Position numbers and translations under genes: made by a program
In this document: positions 13,979 to 15,888 of the stretch, one piece after another
Layout of the letters: each line of letters starts with the position of its first letter
Position numbering within the stretch: position 1 is the first letter of the stretch
NCBI GenBank assembly: GCA_026710565.1
Contig: JAPOQV010000596.1
Location: 1-15,888, forward strand
Length of the DNA: 15,888 bases
Direction of reading: 5' to 3'
From: Spirochaetaceae bacterium
Lineage (GTDB): Bacteria; Spirochaetota; Spirochaetia; SZUA-6; Bin103
Notes under the pieces: model-generated
What the model saw: the letters and a program-made list of their open reading frames with translations, nothing else
Told to the model about the DNA's origin: nothing
The model's database searches: none

Positions 13979-15313
13979 CTAACCCGGCCTTTTTCTCGCG
14001 GCATGCTGCCGGTACTGCCGCTCGGCCATGCCCCTGGTCATGTCCAGGAACGGCTGGCCGGACGGGTGCAGCCACGGCAGGTCGCCGGGCGGAAACATGA
14101 TGATGTCCTCGCGCTGCACCCGGTAGCTGCGGATGTGCGCGCGCGGCGCGTCGTCGTGGCAGTAGTCGACCACGTACAGGTCGCCGTTCGCGAGCTCGAC
14201 CCAGCCGGAGTATCCGCAGTCGCGATGCACGCTACGGTCCTGGTCGAGGATGACCGTGAACCCGGGGTAATACTCGCGCATGTACCACGGCTCGCGCGGG
14301 TCGTGCACGCCCGCGCGGTCCTCGGGCATCGGCCTGCGCTCCACCATCGGCTGGACGTCCTCCCTGAGTGCCGCCTCCTGCGTCATGAGGTGCAGCGCCA
14401 GCATCTCGTTCGGCAGACCGATGCGATAGGTGACGGCCACCTCGCCGGACGACAGCAGGCCCAGGCCGGGCCGGCCCTCCAGGCCGATCATGGGCGTCGC
14501 GTACGGCCCCTTCCACGTCCGGCCGCCGTCCTGCGAGAGGACCTTGTAGCCCTGACCGAGACTGTCGGCGCGCAGAATCCCGAGGATCGTGCCGTCGTCC
14601 AGCTCCTGGAAGGCGCCCTCCCCGAAGCCCAGCCACTGGCGGTACCCGGGCATGATGCGCTGCTGATGGGGCGGAAGGCCCGGAATCGCCACCGGCTCGG
14701 ACCACGTCCTGCCCTGGTCTTCCGAGAAGTAGACGTACTGGGTCTCCACGTTCTGATCGCCCGCGGTGCCGGTCACCTCGGCGCCCCCGAACACCACGCG
14801 GCCGTCGCGGAGCTGGGTGAGAGACGGCACCACCGGCCCGTGTACTCCCGGATCTTCCGGTCCCTGCCAGCTCACCCCGCCATCGGTGCTGCGGTAGAAC
14901 AGGTTGACCCAGCGGTGCTCGCCGCGCGGCGCGCCGAACCGGTAGTCGACGACCAGCAGGAGCTCCCCGTCATGCAGGCGGATGAGCCGCGCACAGTTCA
15001 TGGACGCGCCCACCCGCGTCGGATCGGTGATGCGCGCGCGCGACTCCTCGTAGCCGGCGATCGCCGCCTCGCTCAGCCACGAGCGCGACTCCTCGAACAG
15101 CTCCGGCGCGACCACGCACTCGTCGATGATGCTGCGCGGCAGCCAGCTCATGCCGCCGTCGCGGCTCAGCCGGCAGACGATCCGTGAGAACGGGAACGGG
15201 GCATGAAACATGCACTCCCGGTACACGCATACCAGCGTGCCGTCGTCGCACTGCGCCAGATCCGGAAAGCACTCGTAGATGTCGTCATTGCGAGAGACGA
15301 TCGAGCGAATCAT
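13979..15313 (-). CDS. Sialidase-like Asp-box (BNR) beta-propeller protein, second copy type
   Basis: The 444-residue protein has four clear Asp boxes: SRDGGMSW (50-57), STDGGVSW (142-149), SEDQGRTW (197-204) and SQDGGRTW (260-267). An extended C-terminal part (about 330-444) has HRDCGYSGWVELANGDLYVVDY, here split as HRDCGYSGWVE and LANGDLYVVDY. It is a propeller of the sialidase superfamily but diverges from the other Asp-box protein in this window, so the two are not recent duplicates. The GH33 FRIP motif is absent. The ATG at 15311-15313 has no Shine-Dalgarno sequence; a good promoter sits so close that the mRNA would be leaderless. No signal peptide is present. The sulfatase gene follows immediately, so joint action on a sulfated glycan is the simplest reading. 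Confidence 0.87.
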   Translation of the reverse strand: MIRSIVSRNDDIYECFPDLAQCDDGTLVCVYRECMFHAPFPFSRIVCRLSRDGGMSWLPRSIIDECVVAPELFEESRSWLSEAAIAGYEESRARITDPTRVGASMNCARLIRLHDGELLLVVDYRFGAPRGEHRWVNLFYRSTDGGVSWQGPEDPGVHGPVVPSLTQLRDGRVVFGGAEVTGTAGDQNVETQYVYFSEDQGRTWSEPVAIPGLPPHQQRIMPGYRQWLGFGEGAFQELDDGTILGILRADSLGQGYKVLSQDGGRTWKGPYATPMIGLEGRPGLGLLSSGEVAVTYRIGLPNEMLALHLMTQEAALREDVQPMVERRPMPEDRAGVHDPREPWYMREYYPGFTVILDQDRSVHRDCGYSGWVELANGDLYVVDYCHDDAPRAHIRSYRVQREDIIMFPPGDLPWLHPSGQPFLDMTRGMAERQYRQHAARKRPG

Positions 15314-15321
15314 GGGGCTGG

Positions 15322-15351
15322 ATTATCGATGGACGCGAATCCGACGGTCAA
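15322..15351 (-). promoter_or_regulatory. Sigma-70-type promoter for the Asp-box/sulfatase operon
   Basis: On the minus strand, TTGACC (plus positions 15346-15351, five of six to consensus) and GATAAT (15322-15327, five of six) are 18 bases apart. Only eight bases separate the -10 from the ATG at 15313, so transcription should begin within about two bases of the start codon. This is the best promoter I can see in the window. Confidence 0.65.
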
Positions 15352-15805
15352 ACCGGCCGCTGAGGCTCGGCGGGCGCTCGGGTAGGTCTTCGGGCACGCG
15401 GCTTCGGCGAGCAACGGTGCTCTGGTGCGGACTTGGGCGCCGCTGGGTTCAGCGAAGTCACTCTGCGGCCGTCGAATCCCAAGGCACCTGTCGCGATCGT
15501 CATATGCGGCGACAGAACGGCGCCGAGCTTTCCGCGCAGCTCGCGGGGAGCTCTGCCGATCTCCCCCACCCGCTGGTTGAACCGTGTGGTGCGATGCTGC
15601 GTCCGGAAAAAACCGGGAAATCTTGCCGCAGGGTCTTGACGGCAATGTGAGCCTTCGAGGCGGCACGCCAGCGCACGTACAGGCTCCTTCCGGCCTCCCG
15701 GAAGCTCGCGCACCCGTTCGGCCGCGCCGCACCCCCTTCAGCGCACGCTGCGCGCCGATCGGATGCCCGTCCCGGACTGGTCATGAAGGTCTATCTGGAA
15801 ACCGG

Positions 15806-15814
15806 TGTTATATT
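15806..15814 (+). promoter_or_regulatory. Extended -10 promoter for the right-edge gene
   Basis: TGTTATATT reads as TG-n-TATATT, an extended -10 element, in an AT-rich patch. No good -35 is visible, which is acceptable for extended -10 promoters. The -10 ends six bases before the ATG at 15821, placing the expected transcription start on the ATG itself. Confidence 0.5.
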
Positions 15815-15820
15815 TACTCC

Positions 15821-15888
15821 ATGGATATCGCCACCCTTGACGCGCCCGTCATCACCTCCACCGTCGGCGCGCTCTCCGACCGCGAGCT
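15821..15888 (+). CDS. N-terminal fragment of an unidentified protein, possibly HNH endonuclease family
   Basis: An ATG at 15821 opens a frame that runs off the window after 22 complete codons; it begins MDIATLDAPV and ends near ALSDRE. Nearly every codon ends in G or C, matching the coding bias of the other genes, whereas the competing frame from ATG 15783 does not. The word LSDRE near residue 20 recalls the N-terminus of DUF222-type HNH endonucleases, whose helical domain starts with a similar stretch, but 22 residues cannot establish this. There is no Shine-Dalgarno sequence, and an extended -10 lies immediately upstream, so the transcript may be leaderless. Confidence 0.5.
   Translation, partial: MDIATLDAPVITSTVGALSDRE

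Larger units (their letters stand above)
15314..15820. other. About 500-base divergent intergenic region without a convincing gene
   Basis: The stretch lies between two divergently read genes. Open frames exist on both strands (for example 15348-15713 and 15500-15784 on minus, 15433-15639 on plus), but none shows a recognisable domain, a good start with ribosome-binding site, or the G/C third-position bias of the neighbours. There are runs of A (15606-15611) unlike the flanking genes. An inverted repeat GGGGAG (15545-15550) / CTCCCC (15561-15566) is present without a T-run. Promoter-like sequences sit at both ends. It may contain a decayed gene, but I could not identify one. Confidence 0.5.

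Noticed and set aside
15598..15660. Possible intrinsic terminator on the minus strand (TGCCG/CGGCA stem with a later T6)
   Set aside because: The T-run is separated from the stem by more than ten bases and there is no gene upstream to terminate on that strand.
15783..15888. Frame beginning MKVYLETGVI, reminiscent of a PIN-domain toxin start
   Set aside because: Similarity ends after about ten residues, downstream codons become proline/serine-rich, and third-position bias favours the overlapping frame from 15821.
1..15888. tRNA, rRNA, CRISPR array, insertion sequence or attachment site
   Set aside because: No cloverleaf-like segment, repeat-spacer pattern, transposase motif or terminal inverted repeats with target duplication were seen by reading both strands.

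Overview
This is a GC-rich bacterial window dominated by accessory carbohydrate metabolism. Codons are strongly G/C at third positions, GTG and TTG starts are frequent, and long open frames lie opposite most real genes. The gene set (sulfatase, Asp-box sialidase-like propellers, a GH127-type enzyme, phytanoyl-CoA dioxygenase family oxygenase, Gfo/Idh/MocA oxidoreductase, AAA/PD-(D/E)XK proteins, a decayed toxin-antitoxin pair) resembles uncultured host-associated marine bacteria such as sponge symbionts (Poribacteria-like or spirochaete-like). That assignment is inference: no rRNA or other phylogenetic marker is present. No tRNA, rRNA, CRISPR array or insertion sequence was recognised.

Layout: (A) 1-2766, minus strand: a tight three-gene operon read leftward, with a ribulose-phosphate-epimerase-like TIM barrel, a Gfo/Idh/MocA dehydrogenase and an RmlD-type reductase cut by the window edge. 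(B) 2767-3293: a short regulatory gap, a possible nine-codon leader ORF, an intact antitoxin-like gene and the C-terminal half of its RelE/ParE-like toxin. (C) 3321-6183, minus strand: a GHL6-like glycoside hydrolase with a beta-galactosidase-trimerisation-like domain, followed by a phytanoyl-CoA dioxygenase family oxygenase. (D) 6296-12469, plus strand: four closely spaced genes in which AAA ATPase/PD-(D/E)XK proteins alternate with carbohydrate-active proteins (nuclease 1, GH127-like enzyme, nuclease 2, Asp-box propeller). (E) 12480-15313, minus strand: a second Asp-box propeller followed by a Cys-type sulfatase. (F) 15314-15820: about 500 bases without a convincing gene, with promoter-like sequences at both ends. 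A new plus-strand gene begins at 15821.

Working together, the sulfatase, GH127-like and GHL6-like enzymes, Asp-box proteins, oxygenase, dehydrogenase and epimerase-like protein could process a modified, probably sulfated glycan. None of the carbohydrate enzymes shows an N-terminal signal peptide, so the work seems to be intracellular, on imported oligosaccharides or monosaccharides. No transporter lies in the window. The least ordinary points are the alternating nuclease/glycan-enzyme operon, the half-deleted toxin behind an intact antitoxin, the altered metal ligands in the epimerase-like protein, and promoters placed so that two or three genes would be transcribed as leaderless mRNAs.
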